Below, piece after piece: positions 18,496 to 26,361 of a stretch of DNA of 64,000 nt. The stretch is from positions 207,473 through 271,472 of the forward strand of contig NZ_BMMP01000011.1 in NCBI RefSeq assembly GCF_014645895.1, read 5' to 3'. The notes under the pieces are model-generated. The model was given only the letters and a program-made list of their open reading frames with translations. It ran no database searches and had not been told where the DNA came from. Each line of letters begins with the position of its first letter. The stretch's first letter is position 1. Position numbers and translations under genes: made by a program. The DNA is from Streptomyces daqingensis. GTDB taxonomy: Bacteria; Actinomycetota; Actinomycetes; Streptomycetales; Streptomycetaceae.

Positions 18496-18570
18496 CCGGA
18501 CGGCGGTGCGGGCCGCGGGGTGGCCCAACCCCCTTGCTGAGCCACCCCGCTCCCGCTGTCCGCCGTCCGG
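18496..18570 (-). terminator. Long terminator hairpin
   Basis: CCGGACGGCGG (18496-18506) pairs with CCGCCGTCCGG (18560-18570), and inside it GCGGGGTGGC (18515-18524) pairs with GCCACCCCGC (18541-18550). It lies 18 bases after the stop of the secreted-protein gene at 18589. Confidence 0.85.
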
Positions 18571-18588
18571 CGACCGGGCGGCGGAAGA

Positions 18589-19758
18589 TCAGACCGCGGG
18601 GACCGCCGGGACGGCCGGAACGTTCACCGGCAGCTGCGAGGCGCCGGGCAGGCCGGGGATGTTGGCCGCGTCCGTCAGGTCGCGCGTGCTGGGCACGACG
18701 TAGATCTGCACCGCGGAGGCGGCGTCCGCCACGGTGGTGTCCACGTTGCGGTGCAGACCGGCAGCGGTGGCGTGCGCGTACGGGACGGCGTCGGCGGCGA
18801 CCCCGTGGCCGAAGTGGAGGACGGCGCCGTCCACCTCGTGGACCAGGCAGTGCGTACGGCCCAGGGTGCTCTCGGCGAACGGCGCGCTGGTGGCCGCGGC
18901 GTCGTCGACGGTCACGGCGACGTCGGAGGCGAGCTGGTCCGCGGCCAGCTGGACGTGGACGATGACGCTGCCGACGTGCTCCGGCAACACGGACACGACG
19001 CCGGAGCCGCTCACCACGGGCTGCGCGGCGGAAGCGGCCGTACGGACGGTGCCGAGGGCCTGCTGTGCGCGGTCGCCCTTGAGCGCGCCGGTCACCGGCT
19101 CGGGACGGACACTCGCGGCGGCCAGGCCGTTGACGAGATCACCCGTGCCGGGAGCCGACGGCAGGGCGGGAACGCCCGGGACGCCCGGCAGGTCGACGGC
19201 GGGGAGGGTACGGGCCGGCAGCTCGGTGACGGTCAGGTCCGTCAGGTCGTGGGCGGCCGGGGCGGGAAGCGGAGCGGTCGCGGGACGGACGCCCTTCTGG
19301 GCCTCCTTTATCGCCTTGGAGGCGCGGCCCGTCTCGTCGAGGGCCTTGCCCGCGGCACCCTGCGCGGTCTCTACGGCGCCGGAAGCGGCGTCGGCGTCCG
19401 GCAACCCGTCCGTCACTCCGTCCGTCCGGCCCTCGGTGACGGCGCCGAGGGTGTCGCCCAGGGCCTCGGAGACGCCCGCGGTGGGCAGGGTGTTGGTCGG
19501 CAGGCCGTTCTCCGGGATGCCGTTGGTCGGCAGCTTGCCGACGACGCCTTCCGTCACGCCGTCGGTGGTCTTCTTCAGCGTGCCGGCCGCACCGTCGACG
19601 GTGCTCGTGAGACCGCCCTTGCCGGCCTCGTCCACGGCGCCGGTGACGGTTTCGGTGGAGACGGGCAGCTCCGCCGCGTTGGCGCCGGTGGTGCCGAGGG
19701 CCCAGATGCCCGAGGCGGCGGCAGCGACCATGAGGGAACGCCGGATGTTCTTGTGCAT
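18589..19758 (-). CDS. Secreted repetitive protein with VP-rich tail
   Basis: 389 residues from the ATG at 19758, AAGGA seven bases upstream. A signal peptide ends near residue 28 (GTTGANAAE). Residues 30-130 are T/G/D-rich with recurring motifs (PTNGIPENGLPTN, TEGVVG, VTEGRTDGVTDGLP). The middle is A/P/L-rich. Residues 240-370 look folded (VVSVLPEHVGSVIVHVQLAAD, GRTHCLVHEVDG, ALHRNVDTTVAD-like segments), and the tail is VPAVPAVPAV. It shares signal peptide style and tail with the gene at 17849. Probably an exported surface or matrix protein of hyphae; no family recognised. Confidence 0.75.
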   Translation of the reverse strand: MHKNIRRSLMVAAAASGIWALGTTGANAAELPVSTETVTGAVDEAGKGGLTSTVDGAAGTLKKTTDGVTEGVVGKLPTNGIPENGLPTNTLPTAGVSEALGDTLGAVTEGRTDGVTDGLPDADAASGAVETAQGAAGKALDETGRASKAIKEAQKGVRPATAPLPAPAAHDLTDLTVTELPARTLPAVDLPGVPGVPALPSAPGTGDLVNGLAAASVRPEPVTGALKGDRAQQALGTVRTAASAAQPVVSGSGVVSVLPEHVGSVIVHVQLAADQLASDVAVTVDDAAATSAPFAESTLGRTHCLVHEVDGAVLHFGHGVAADAVPYAHATAAGLHRNVDTTVADAASAVQIYVVPSTRDLTDAANIPGLPGASQLPVNVPAVPAVPAV

Positions 19759-19795
19759 GGGGAGAGTCCTTCGAATTCAGGAGATCTAGCGGCTT

Positions 19796-19859
19796 GGGCA
19801 GACCTGTCCACCCCCGCGTGGCAGGTCGCGGGTACTGCAGACGGGGTGGAGGTCTGCCC
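19796..19859 (-). terminator. Terminator overlapping the stop of the next secreted-protein gene
   Basis: GGGCAGACC and TCCACCCC (19796-19814, two bases bulged) pair with GGGGTGGA and GGTCTGCCC (19843-19859). It begins inside the stop codon region of the gene ending at 19859. Confidence 0.75.
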
Positions 19860-20716
19860 TAGCCGGGGAATTCGAGGACTTCGGAGGCGCGGTCGCGGGT
19901 CGGCGCACCGGCCGCCACGCTCACTGCTCCGGGCTGCGGGCGCCCGAAGAGTTCGACGTCGGTCAGATGACCGGCGAGCTTCTGGAGTCCGCCGCGCGGA
20001 CCGTTGCCGTCGCTCGCGAAGTGCGAGGCGCCGGCGGACGGAGCGAGAGGGACCTGCTGGAAGGGGCTCTGGACGGGAAGGCCGTCACCCTCGCGGGGCA
20101 TGCCGTCATGGGCCTCGGCATGGCGGACGGCGCTGTGCGCGGAGTCCGCGGCGCTACCACCGATGGGGGTGCGCTGGGCCAGCTTGCGGCCGGCGTCGCT
20201 CGACGCGTGGTCGGCGTCGCCGGCGGACGAACCACCGCCTCCGTTAACCGCCTCGTCGTCGCCGTCGTCCTCCGGGGTGCCGTCGCCCCCGCCGTTGCCG
20301 AGCTGCAGGCCCAGCCGATCGGTGAGGTCGCCCAGGCCCACGGCGTCACTGACGCCCCCGACGGCTTCACCGACGGGGCGGGTGACGTGCCCGGCGCCTT
20401 CGGCACCTTCGGCGACAGGGTCGATGACGTGGGAAGCCGCCTCGTCGGCGGCCTCCTTGGCCTCCTGCTGCTTCTCGGCCATCTCCTTCTCGGAGAGGGA
20501 GCCGCCGACAGGCTTCTCCGGCGTCAGCAGATCAGCGGACTGCCCCGGAGACTCGCCCTTCCCGCCGTCCAGCGCGGTGGCGGCACGGGCGTCGCTTCCG
20601 AAGAGGAAGGCGAGAGCCAGGAAACCGCCGAGGAAGAGCAGTGTCACCACGGCCCGCCGTGCGGCGGCCGAGCGCGGCGAGCGCGCAGCGGCAGGCACAG
20701 CGGAGACAGCTGACAA
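19859..20716 (-). CDS. Secreted or membrane-anchored hydrophilic protein
   Basis: 285 residues from a TTG at 20716 with GGGAAGG eight bases upstream. After an Arg/Ala-rich head comes one hydrophobic helix (VVTLLFLGGFLALAFLFG) ending SDARAATA, a likely signal peptide or anchor. The mature part is disordered: a K/E/A-rich stretch (KEMAEKQQEAKEAADEAASH), G/D-rich runs, and no repeats long enough to define a domain. It is the first of three secreted-protein genes on this strand, each followed by its own hairpin. Function unknown. Confidence 0.7.
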   Translation of the reverse strand: MSAVSAVPAAARSPRSAAARRAVVTLLFLGGFLALAFLFGSDARAATALDGGKGESPGQSADLLTPEKPVGGSLSEKEMAEKQQEAKEAADEAASHVIDPVAEGAEGAGHVTRPVGEAVGGVSDAVGLGDLTDRLGLQLGNGGGDGTPEDDGDDEAVNGGGGSSAGDADHASSDAGRKLAQRTPIGGSAADSAHSAVRHAEAHDGMPREGDGLPVQSPFQQVPLAPSAGASHFASDGNGPRGGLQKLAGHLTDVELFGRPQPGAVSVAAGAPTRDRASEVLEFPG

Positions 20717-21106
20717 GGCAGGAACCTTCCCGGGGAGATTCGGAGAACGCCGGACACGGGCGGCTCAGAAGACGCTCATCGCGTCCTGGGCCCGGAGATC
20801 CGGACAGGAGAGATCTTTGCACGCCGCCCGGCCCCCGCCGCAACTGCCGTCACAAAGTGTTCACTTCTCCTTTCGCTCTCGCGCGGGAACGCTGCGGGAC
20901 CTCCGTTTCCGAGGGGCTATGCCGTTCAACTCGCTTACAGCGGACGGGAGTTGCGACGCAGGCGGAGGATGGCGCCGTCTGAACGGGTGAGCGGGACTTG
21001 TGCAGGTGGGCTCCGGCGCGACCCGGTCCCCTCGCGCGTGCGGCCGCGTCGCTGTACTCCTCGATCGGCGTGCTGTCAGGTGCCCGTACGGACCGGCGCC
21101 GGCATC
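20717..21106. other. Intergenic region with no gene seen
   Basis: The spacer between the VWA operon terminator and the secreted-protein gene shows no coding-like frame. It should hold the minus-strand promoter for the gene starting at 20716. A less G+C-rich patch (20845-20880) is a possible promoter site, but no clear hexamer pair was found. Confidence 0.4.
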
Positions 21107-21139
21107 CCGGACGGGCGGCCCCGGCCTCCGCCCGTCCGG
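21107..21139 (-). terminator. Terminator of the MoxR-DUF5682-VWA operon
   Basis: Perfect 12-bp stem CCGGACGGGCGG (21107-21118) with 21128-21139, 9-base loop, 55 bases past the VWA stop. Confidence 0.8.
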
Positions 21140-21193
21140 ACAGCTCCGTGCGAGGGCCGGGGCCGGAGGCCGTCCAGCCGGGGTGATGTGGAG

Positions 21194-22480
21194 TCACGTC
21201 GCGGGCGGCACCGGCAGCGGCCGCTTCTCGATCGCGGCCGCCATCACCTCGGGGAAGTGGTCCGGGGTGCAGGCGAAGGCCGGGGCACCCAGCTCCGCGA
21301 GCGCGGTCGCGTGCCCGCGGTCGTAAGCGGGCGCGCCCTCGTCGGACAGCGCGAGCAGGCTGACGAACTGCACGCCCGCGCCCTTCATCTGGGCCACGCG
21401 CTTCAGCATCTCGTCGCGTATGCCGCCCTCGTACAGATCGCTGATGAGCACGACGATCGTCTCCGCGGGACGCGAGATCTGGGTCTGGCAGTACGCCAGG
21501 GCCCGGTTGATGTCCGTGCCGCCACCCAGCTGCGTACCGAACAGGACGTCGACCGGATCGTCGAGATCGTCCGTCAGGTCCACGACGTTGGTGTCGAAGA
21601 CCACCAGCCGCGTCCGCAGCGAGCGCATCGAGGCGAGCACCGCGCCGAAGACGGACGCGTAGACGACGGACGCCGCCATCGAGCCCGACTGGTCGATGCA
21701 GAGGATGACGTCCTTCTTCACCGACTGCGAGGCGCGGCCGAACCCTATGAGGCGCTCGGGCACGACTGTCCGGTACTCCGGCAGATAGTTCTTGAGGTTG
21801 GCGCGGACCGTGCGGTCCCAGTCGATGTCCCGGTGGCGCGGACGCGTGACCTTCGCCGAGCGGTCGAGCGCGCCGGTGAGCGTCGACCGGGTGCGGGTGG
21901 CGAGCTTCTTCTCCAGCTCGGCGACCACCTTGCGCACCACGGCGCGGGCCGTCTCCTTGCTCGTCTCCGGCATGGCCCGGTTCAGGGACAGCAGCGTGCC
22001 GACGAGGTGGACGTCCGCCTCGACCGCCTCCAGCATCTCCGGTTCGAGCAGCATGGCGGACAGGCCGAGCCGGTCGATGGCGTCCCGCTGCATGACCTGG
22101 ACGACGGACGAAGGGAAGTACGTCCTGATGTCCCCCAGCCAGCGCGCCACCTGCGGCGCCGACCCGCCGAGACCGCCGGACCGCTCACCCCGTCCCCGGC
22201 CGCGGCCGGCCGGGGTGCCGTAGAGCGCCTGGAGCGTGCGGTCCATGGCCGAGTCGGAGCCTTCGAGGGAGCAGCCCGTGCCGTCCGAGCCGTTCGCGTC
22301 GCCCAGGACGAGGCGCCAGCGGCGCAACCGCTCCTCCGCCGTGGAGCTCCCTCCGGGGCTCGTGTCCTCGGTCGTTTCCACAGCCGTGTCCTCGATCGTG
22401 TCTCCGGCCGTTTCCCCAGTCGTGTCCTCGGCCGTTTCCCCAGCCGTGCGGGTCTGCTCTCGTGTCGGGGTCCGGTTCAT
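21194..22480 (-). CDS. VWA domain protein of the MoxR/SWIM cluster
   Basis: 428 residues; the ATG at 22480 overlaps the stop of the DUF5682 gene (ATGA). Residues 1-40 are a T/E/D-rich repeat. A helical middle domain (residues 75-245) precedes a von Willebrand A domain starting near residue 257, with the metal-site motif DQSGS (D263, S265, S267), a conserved threonine in GGGTDINRAL, and IVVLISDLYEGG. VWA proteins of this type are partners of MoxR AAA+ ATPases, delivering or positioning substrates. It is last in the operon MoxR-DUF5682-VWA. Target unknown. Confidence 0.9.
   Translation of the reverse strand: MNRTPTREQTRTAGETAEDTTGETAGDTIEDTAVETTEDTSPGGSSTAEERLRRWRLVLGDANGSDGTGCSLEGSDSAMDRTLQALYGTPAGRGRGRGERSGGLGGSAPQVARWLGDIRTYFPSSVVQVMQRDAIDRLGLSAMLLEPEMLEAVEADVHLVGTLLSLNRAMPETSKETARAVVRKVVAELEKKLATRTRSTLTGALDRSAKVTRPRHRDIDWDRTVRANLKNYLPEYRTVVPERLIGFGRASQSVKKDVILCIDQSGSMAASVVYASVFGAVLASMRSLRTRLVVFDTNVVDLTDDLDDPVDVLFGTQLGGGTDINRALAYCQTQISRPAETIVVLISDLYEGGIRDEMLKRVAQMKGAGVQFVSLLALSDEGAPAYDRGHATALAELGAPAFACTPDHFPEVMAAAIEKRPLPVPPAT
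22362..22445. repeat. 24-bp coding repeats in the VWA gene
   Basis: Three 24-bp units (22362-22385, 22398-22421, 22422-22445) and one 12-bp half unit (22386-22397), differing at a few positions. They encode the T/E/D-rich N-terminal repeat of the VWA protein. Such arrays change copy number easily, so length may differ between strains. Confidence 0.8.
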
Positions 22481-25113
22481 ACGGCCGCCTCCTCACGCTC
22501 GGTGTGCGGCACACGGTCCGCCGGTGCGCCTTCGGTTCCGGTCCCGGGCCCGCCCTCGCCGCCCGTCTCCGCCTGGGGAAGCCCGCCCGGCAGCAGCAGC
22601 CGCAGCGTCGGCAGCACGGCGTCCGCGCGGGACACGTCCAGACCGGGGCCGAACCCGGACAGGCCCGCCGCCGTTCCGCCGGCTCCCTCACCTGTGCCGG
22701 TGTCCGCACGGGGCGCGTCCGGCAAGGTCCCCCGCCGGACGAGTTCGCCCACCGTCCGCCGCACACCCGGCTCGTACTCCGCGAACGTCCTGCGCAGCAG
22801 CGGCAGTACGTCCGTGAACGCCTCCGCCGGCACCTGGGCCAGCCAGCGGTCGACCAGGGCGAGCAGGCGCTCGTCGTGCACGAGCAGCATGCCGCCGCCC
22901 GCGAGGAAGCCCTCGATCCACGCCGCCGCATCGGCCGGAGCGGTGCCCGGAGAGAGCGCGAGGCCCATCAGCCTCGCCGCCTCCTCCTCCGCCAGCCGGC
23001 CGTCGTCCAGCAGCAGCCGGGCGCACCGGCCGCGGATCACGCCCGGTATCCGGTCACGGACGGCGAGCCGGTGAAGTACGGCGCGCCAGCGAGAATGCAC
23101 CCCCGTCGCACTCTCGCCGCGCGCCTGTCCGAGAAGGGCCATCGACTGGTGCACCTCGTCGACATGGCCCCGCATCCGCGCCGCGCCGTCCGCGTCCAGA
23201 CCCGCGCACGCCGGCGGAAGGCCCACGCACACGCGTTCCGCCAGCCCTTCGGCGACCCCCGCCAGCGCCTCCGCATCCGTACCGCGGACGTCGCCGTACC
23301 GCACCGAGCGCACCAGCGCGGGCAGCGCCTGCGCGAGGTGCCCGACGTCGGCGTCCAGCGCGGCCCGGTCGGCCAGGACCCGCATGACCACCGGCAGCGC
23401 GTCCGGCAGTTCCGCGAGGAGGCAGCGCTCGGCGAGCGCCGTGACATCGGCGAGGGCGGCCGCGTCGGCGGCCCGGGAGACGGCCTTCGCCGTCGCCGCG
23501 CCCAGGACCGTCGTGCCCCACACCCCGGCCTCCGCGATCTGCACCGACAGCTCCGGCTCCCAGCGCAGCCGCCAGCTCTCGCGGAACGTGCCGGTGCTCC
23601 CCGTACGGGACGCCGAGGGCAGGCCCCAGTCGACGCCGAGGAGACGCAGCCTGTGCAGCAGGCGGCTGCGCGCGGAGTCGGTCTCCTTGCGCAGGTCGAG
23701 CTCCAACTCCCGTTCCGCCGCCTCCGGTTTGAGCCTCAGCGAGCGCTGCAGGCGTGCGAGGTCCCGCTGGAGCGGCACGGCCGGGGCGCCCTCCGGCACC
23801 TCGCCCAGCACGTCCCCGATGACCAGCCGGTCCCGGACCAGGGCGAGCGGTACGTCCGACCCCTCGCACATCACGGCCTGAACGGCGTCGAGCGTCTCGC
23901 TCAGCCCCGCCAAGGGCCGGCCGCGCATCACGGCCAGCGACTCCGCCAGGCGGACGGCCTCTATGACGTGCGCCGAGGAGACCCCGTAGTCCTCCTCGCG
24001 CAGCAGCCTCGCCACCTTCGTCATCCAGCGCGCGACGGGGCGGTCCGGGGCGGAGAAGAGATGGCCGTACCAGCCGGGGGAGGCGATGCCCGCCCCGTAC
24101 CCGCTGCGCCGCGCCAGGCGGCGGTGCGTCCAGGGAACCCAGGTGATCTCGGTCTTCACCTTCGGCAGGCCCTTGAGAAGCTGCCTGTCGTCGGAGACCT
24201 TCGCCTTCACGGTCAGCGCGGGGACGTGCCAGGCACCGCACACCACGGCGACGGAACCGGCACCGAACTCCCGGCACGCCTCGCGCAGTCGCAGCCGCAT
24301 GTGCGCCTCGCGCACCCGGTCACGCCAGACCTCGCCGCCCGGCCCTCCCCCCGCACCGCTCTCGCCCCCGGCGTCACCGCTTCCCCCGGAGCCGCCCTCA
24401 CCGCCGTCGCTCTCGTGCTCGCGGAGTACCGCCATGGCTTCGCCGAGGACCGCGAACGGCGCCTCGGGGCCGTCCGCGGAGACACCGCCCCCGCGGTGCT
24501 CCACCACGTCCTCCCACCAGCGCTCCGCGTCGTCGTATCCCGCGGCGTCGGCGAGCGCCGCCAGAGGGTCGATACGCAGGGCCGCGGCTGACTCCTGCGC
24601 GGGCCCTCCGTCCGGTTCGGAGTCCGGTGCCGCGCCGGGTGGGAGGCCGGTCGCGCCGTCCGGGGCCTCGCCACGCCCGTCAGCACCGTCGTGGTCCTCC
24701 GGGGCCTCTGGACCGCCGCCGTCCGCTCCCCGGCCGAGCGCCAGCGAATGCGCCGCCGGGAGGTCGATGAAGCGCACCAGAACACCCCGGCTCAGCGCCC
24801 AGCGGATCGCCACCCACTCCGGCGAGAACTCGGCGAGCGGCCAGAACCCGGCCCGTCCCGGATCGTCCAGCACGTGCGCGAGCAGGGCGACCGGGGGCCG
24901 CATCTCCTCGTCGCCCGCCAGCTCGACGATGCCGTCCGCCTCCGGCGGCCCTTCGACGAGCAGCACCGCCGGCTGCCGCGCCTCCAGCGCCGCCCGCACC
25001 GCGCGGGCGGAGCCCGGCCCGTGGTGCCGGACGCCCAGCAGAAGCGGCTGCGCGCCGCGATCTCCGGCTCCCGCCCCCGCGGGCGCCCCCGTACGCCGGG
25101 AGGCCGTCGTCAC
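22477..25113 (-). CDS. DUF5682 family protein
   Basis: 878 residues from a GTG at 25113, four-base overlap (GTGA) with the MoxR stop and GGGAGG seven bases upstream. The N-terminal third has GVRHHGPGS (G27-S35), VLLVEGPPE and VVCGAWHVPAL (GAWH at 293-296). Paired GxxH motifs with an early glutamate resemble the TraB/TIKI/EreA/ChaN-type metal-dependent hydrolase fold; this is inference. Low-complexity G/A/D/E-rich linkers interrupt residues 125-165 and 225-260. The C-terminal 550 residues are helical, Leu/Ala/Arg-rich. The family travels with MoxR and VWA genes; activity not known. Confidence 0.85.
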   Translation of the reverse strand: MTTASRRTGAPAGAGAGDRGAQPLLLGVRHHGPGSARAVRAALEARQPAVLLVEGPPEADGIVELAGDEEMRPPVALLAHVLDDPGRAGFWPLAEFSPEWVAIRWALSRGVLVRFIDLPAAHSLALGRGADGGGPEAPEDHDGADGRGEAPDGATGLPPGAAPDSEPDGGPAQESAAALRIDPLAALADAAGYDDAERWWEDVVEHRGGGVSADGPEAPFAVLGEAMAVLREHESDGGEGGSGGSGDAGGESGAGGGPGGEVWRDRVREAHMRLRLREACREFGAGSVAVVCGAWHVPALTVKAKVSDDRQLLKGLPKVKTEITWVPWTHRRLARRSGYGAGIASPGWYGHLFSAPDRPVARWMTKVARLLREEDYGVSSAHVIEAVRLAESLAVMRGRPLAGLSETLDAVQAVMCEGSDVPLALVRDRLVIGDVLGEVPEGAPAVPLQRDLARLQRSLRLKPEAAERELELDLRKETDSARSRLLHRLRLLGVDWGLPSASRTGSTGTFRESWRLRWEPELSVQIAEAGVWGTTVLGAATAKAVSRAADAAALADVTALAERCLLAELPDALPVVMRVLADRAALDADVGHLAQALPALVRSVRYGDVRGTDAEALAGVAEGLAERVCVGLPPACAGLDADGAARMRGHVDEVHQSMALLGQARGESATGVHSRWRAVLHRLAVRDRIPGVIRGRCARLLLDDGRLAEEEAARLMGLALSPGTAPADAAAWIEGFLAGGGMLLVHDERLLALVDRWLAQVPAEAFTDVLPLLRRTFAEYEPGVRRTVGELVRRGTLPDAPRADTGTGEGAGGTAAGLSGFGPGLDVSRADAVLPTLRLLLPGGLPQAETGGEGGPGTGTEGAPADRVPHTEREEAAV

Positions 25114-26210
25114 GCCGAGACCTCCCGGCATGCCCGGTAGAAGTCCTTCCAGCCGTCGCGCTCACGCACCACAGCTTCGAGGTACTCCTGCCAGACGACG
25201 CCGTCGGTCGACGGGTCGCGGACGACCGCGCCCAGCACGCCCGCCGCCACGTCGCCCGCGCTGAGCACGCCGTCCCCGAAGTGCGCGGCGAGCGCCATGC
25301 CGCCCGTCACGACGGAGATCGCCTCCGCCGTGGAGAGCGTCCCCGACGGGGACTTGAGCTTCGTACGGCCGTCCGCGGTCACCCCGTCGCGCAGCTCGCG
25401 GAAGACCGTCACCACGCGGCGTATCTCCGCGGCGCCCTCCGGAGCCGGCGGGAGATCGAGGGACCGGCCGATCTGGTCGACGCGGCGGGAGACGATGTCG
25501 ACCTCGGCCTCGGCGGACTCCGGCAGCGGCAGCACCACCGTGTTGAAGCGGCGGCGGAGCGCGCTCGACAGCTCGTTGACGCCGCGGTCGCGGTCGTTGG
25601 CCGTCGCGATCAGGTTGAAGCCGCGGACCGCCTGCACCTCCTCGCCGAGCTCCGGCACGGGCAGCGTCTTCTCGGAGAGGATCGTGATGAGGCTGTCCTG
25701 CACGTCGGCCGGGATACGCGTCAGCTCCTCCACCCGCGCCGTCATGCCCTCCGACATGGCCCGCATGAGCGGACTGGGCACCAGCGCCTCGCGGCTAGGC
25801 CCGTTGGCCAGCAGCTGCGCGTAGTTCCAGCCGTAGCGCACCGCTTCCTCGGCCGTGCCCGCGGTGCCCTGCACCAGCAGCGTCGAGTCGCCGCTGACCG
25901 CTGCCGCGAGGTGCTCCGACACCCATGTCTTCGCCGTGCCGGGAACGCCGAGGAGCAGCAGCGCCCGGTCCGTCGCCAGCGTGCTGACGGCGACCTCCAC
26001 GATGCGGCGCGGCCCCACGTACTTCGGCGTGATGACCGTGCCGCCGGGCAGCTCGCCGCCGAGCAGGTACAGCGAGACCGCCCAGGGCGAGAGCCGCCAG
26101 CGCTCCGGGCGCGGCCTGTCGTCCGCTGCCGCAAGGGCCTGAAGCTCTTCCGCGAACGCCTCTTCGGCATGCGGACGCAGTGCCTGCTTTCCGGCACGGG
26201 TATCCGTCAC
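25110..26210 (-). CDS. MoxR-type AAA+ ATPase
   Basis: 366 residues from a GTG at 26210, AAGGG six bases upstream; an ATG at 26228 is less well placed. Walker A is GVPGTAKT (88-95). The Walker B region reads ARVEELTRIP, sensor 1 GFNLIATAND, and the arginine-finger segment LSSALRRRFN. MoxR ATPases act as chaperones that remodel or activate partner complexes together with VWA proteins; here the partners are encoded just downstream in overlapping frames. A candidate DNA-damage promoter lies 39 bases upstream of the start. First gene of a three-gene operon, divergent from SWIM-DUF5691. Confidence 0.93.
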   Translation of the reverse strand: MTDTRAGKQALRPHAEEAFAEELQALAAADDRPRPERWRLSPWAVSLYLLGGELPGGTVITPKYVGPRRIVEVAVSTLATDRALLLLGVPGTAKTWVSEHLAAAVSGDSTLLVQGTAGTAEEAVRYGWNYAQLLANGPSREALVPSPLMRAMSEGMTARVEELTRIPADVQDSLITILSEKTLPVPELGEEVQAVRGFNLIATANDRDRGVNELSSALRRRFNTVVLPLPESAEAEVDIVSRRVDQIGRSLDLPPAPEGAAEIRRVVTVFRELRDGVTADGRTKLKSPSGTLSTAEAISVVTGGMALAAHFGDGVLSAGDVAAGVLGAVVRDPSTDGVVWQEYLEAVVRERDGWKDFYRACREVSA

Positions 26211-26248
26211 GAGTCCCCCTTCGCACATGGCGGGTCGATGTGCGTCAC

Positions 26249-26271
26249 AGCCTGCACCGAACCACTGACAA
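26249..26271 (-). promoter_or_regulatory. Candidate PafBC-type promoter of the MoxR operon
   Basis: On the minus strand: TTGTCAGTG, then GTTCGGTG (8 bases), then CAGGCT. The first box matches TTGTCRGTG exactly; the -10 differs from TANNNT at one base (C for T). It leaves a 38-base leader with a ribosome site before the MoxR start. The box forms an 11-bp inverted repeat (26263-26273 with 26330-26340) with the plus-strand copy. Confidence 0.6.
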
Positions 26272-26331
26272 TCGCGGCCACAACGCCTCTGACCTGCACT
26301 GACTCGGAGTCCGAGAGTCGGCGGCCGGGGA

Positions 26332-26354
26332 TTGTCAGTGCCTGCTCCTACCGT
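26332..26354 (+). promoter_or_regulatory. Candidate PafBC-type promoter of the SWIM operon
   Basis: TTGTCAGTG, CCTGCTCC (8 bases), TACCGT: a complete match to the LexA-independent DNA-damage promoter TTGTCRGTG-N8-TANNNT recognised with the help of PafBC in actinobacteria. The -10 box ends 7 bases before the SWIM ATG (26362), so the transcript should start at or next to the codon and be leaderless, in agreement with the lack of a ribosome site. Confidence 0.75.
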
Positions 26355-26361
26355 TTCGGTC

